A program made the translations under genes and the position numbers. Below, piece after piece: positions 62,645-64,000 of a stretch of DNA of 64,000 nucleotides (positions are counted from its first letter, which is position 1; each line of letters starts with the position of its first letter). The notes under the pieces are model-generated. The model was not told the origin of the DNA and searched no databases. It worked only from the letters and a program-made list of their open reading frames with translations. The DNA is from Calothrix sp. PCC 7716. GTDB lineage: Bacteria > Cyanobacteriota > Cyanobacteriia > Cyanobacteriales > Nostocaceae. The stretch is from contig NZ_AP025018.1 in the NCBI RefSeq assembly GCF_019977735.1, positions 62,001 to 126,000 of the forward strand, in the 5' to 3' direction.

Positions 62645-64000
62645 ATGAATAATCCAGCTATAGAAATTCACGAATTTAGTACAGGTATTCGTCCAGAAAG
62701 AACTGCTGATGGCGGTTGGATATCGCGAGGATTTACCGGGCAGTACATGAATGTGACGCTTCCATCCATTCCTCCTGCGGTGGAGCGCTCAATAGCCAAT
62801 CGCGAATTTGCAGTAACGGAAGGTGCTTCCAGCAATTACCCAGCAATCATCGGTCGCGTGGTAGGGAGTGGAGAAGATACTTGGTCTGTAGTAACTGTAG
62901 TCACGCGGGGAAAAGATGAAATAGGACGTAGTTTATCTGTTTATCGTTATTTTTTACATAACGAAGCAAACAGTCTACGACTAATCATCGCTTGGTGGGA
63001 GAAAAATGGTAAGCCAAAATTTAACCCGTTCGACATTAGAGCAATAGGTCAAGCCAACTTATTTGAGGTAACTTCAGTTCAATCCCCAGACTTTCAACGA
63101 GAAGCGCTTGCTTTACCAATGAATATGTCCGAACCAATGCTGTTACAACCACAACAGCAATACGATTTGCAAACGATAAACACCTTAGCAATCAAAAAAA
63201 CTAATACTTACAACAATGGTCAGCCAGTGTCATGGGCGTATAATGTTGAAGCGCTAGAACAACCTAGAAAGTTTATCGTGATTCAGGCAGCGAGTCAGCG
63301 CGCCTACGAGATATTAAACAGAGCAATTAAAAATGTTCCACAAGTTTTAGCACCAATCGTGGCGGATGAAGAGGGGCTAAAATCTGCAATCCGGGGTTTG
63401 ATAAATAGTTCTCAGGTAAAACGTGAACTTGTGCAAACAATTGCTGAGGCGCTACAAAATCAGCAAATTAGCAAAGAGTATTGGCATAGCCTGTTTGATG
63501 GACAGGGTGCGAAAACGGCGATTAATCAGAAAATTTACAGTCCCCAAACGGTAAAGCTGATTACCTTGAGAGCAATGGTAATCCCTGAGACTCTACCAGA
63601 GTTTTTGGTTTGGTTAAATGTGAAAGGAACTAAAGACAAACCAGATGAAAATCAAACAGCTTCTTTAGAATTTCAACAAGCTATTCGTTCAGAATTTCCT
63701 AAAGACAGATTGGCTGATGGCATTAAATTGATTTTACCTAAGTTACTAAATCAAAGTATCAGCCCAGACTCTGTATACTGGTTGCTTATAGGAGTTGGTT
63801 CTGCATGGGTTTATTGCCAGAAGCAATTTACTAATGATATTAGCGATGATTTGCAACTGATTAGTAATTATGTTCTAGATAGCAAAGGACAATCTCCTTT
63901 TCCAACAGACAATTTAAAATGTGATAAACAGACTTGGGGAAAATTAATAATTCACTGTAAATCAATTGCCTCTGGGCATTCTCAAGTTGATTATTATAAA
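62645..64000 (+). CDS. Large GTPase-associated partner protein (partial, runs off window)
   Basis: The frame is open from ATG 62645 to the last base (452 codons, no stop). It starts 4 bp after the third GTPase. The N-terminal part (HEFSTGIRPERTADGGWISR, GRVVGSGEDTWSVVTVVTRG, RSLSVYRYFLHNE) is beta-rich. After about residue 180 it becomes helical, with a repetitive IRGLINSSQVKRELVQTIAE pattern. No catalytic motif is visible. Position and layout resemble the GAP1-type partner that accompanies GTPases in GTPase-centred conflict systems. That assignment is inference; only the N-terminal part is visible. Confidence 0.8.
   Translation, partial: MNNPAIEIHEFSTGIRPERTADGGWISRGFTGQYMNVTLPSIPPAVERSIANREFAVTEGASSNYPAIIGRVVGSGEDTWSVVTVVTRGKDEIGRSLSVYRYFLHNEANSLRLIIAWWEKNGKPKFNPFDIRAIGQANLFEVTSVQSPDFQREALALPMNMSEPMLLQPQQQYDLQTINTLAIKKTNTYNNGQPVSWAYNVEALEQPRKFIVIQAASQRAYEILNRAIKNVPQVLAPIVADEEGLKSAIRGLINSSQVKRELVQTIAEALQNQQISKEYWHSLFDGQGAKTAINQKIYSPQTVKLITLRAMVIPETLPEFLVWLNVKGTKDKPDENQTASLEFQQAIRSEFPKDRLADGIKLILPKLLNQSISPDSVYWLLIGVGSAWVYCQKQFTNDISDDLQLISNYVLDSKGQSPFPTDNLKCDKQTWGKLIIHCKSIASGHSQVDYYK

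Noticed and set aside
62716-62919. 67-codon plus-strand frame at the right end
   Set aside because: It overlaps the much longer open frame from 62645 that continues to the window end and is coupled to the GTPase genes.

Overview
The window comes from a filamentous, probably Nostocales-type cyanobacterium. It carries psbO, psaI, psbEFLJ, ycf48, rubA, ndhCKJ and sigF. It also has PEP-CTERM and RTX secreted proteins, WD40/NACHT signalling ATPases, and heptanucleotide tandem repeats of the kind known from Nostocales. Base composition is AT-rich. The usual cyanobacterial HIP1 octamer (GCGATCGC) was not seen; the hexamer GGCGCC is strongly iterated instead.

Layout. 0.1-7 kb: a membrane protein, a TPR protein, hflX (with an apparent frameshift near its start), a PEP-CTERM protein whose Ala-Pro repeat is out of frame, and a 2OG-Fe(II) oxygenase. 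7-12 kb: core genes grxC-gshB, convergent with ftsQ-hypothetical-ftsZ. 12.7-19.3 kb: an AAA-type ATPase followed by a giant nSTAND-WD40 protein with 14 repeats. 20-26.5 kb: psbO, sigF, a lipoprotein, a small conserved protein and a large acidic protein. 26.6-31.2 kb: photosynthesis block with psaI (+), rubA-ycf48-psbE-psbF-psbL-psbJ (-) and ndhC-ndhK-ndhJ (+). Four of these genes (psaI, psbJ, psbL, psbF) encode under 50 residues and were read directly from the bases. 31.4-34.8 kb: a short SLH protein, a secreted protein and a hybrid histidine kinase.

35-39.4 kb: a Ser/Thr kinase fused to a NACHT ATPase and a membrane domain, then an AbiEii-like nucleotidyltransferase with an unfamiliar duplicated-domain partner. 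39.4-52.8 kb: a type I secretion locus with an HlyD adaptor and an HlyB-like ABC exporter carrying a cyclic-nucleotide-binding-like domain and a degenerate C39 domain. It also holds two RTX proteins, a pentapeptide-RTX fusion, a glycosyltransferase fused to a parvulin-type isomerase, and a second glycosyltransferase-like protein. 53-64 kb: an accessory island with a two-membrane-segment coiled-coil protein, a 93-bp MITE with target duplications and a small orphan gene. It continues with a transglutaminase-like-NACHT-membrane protein behind an LCAT-like lipase, divergent from three successive small P-loop GTPases and a large partner cut by the window end.

The strongest candidate for an undescribed system is the divergent lipase/NACHT // triple-GTPase/partner module at 55.7-64 kb. 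It resembles the GTPase-centred conflict systems described by comparative genomics. The kinase-NACHT protein at 35-37.6 kb shares the same NACHT-membrane chassis with a different N-terminal domain, which suggests module swapping. All functional statements come from reading motifs by eye; no database search was run.
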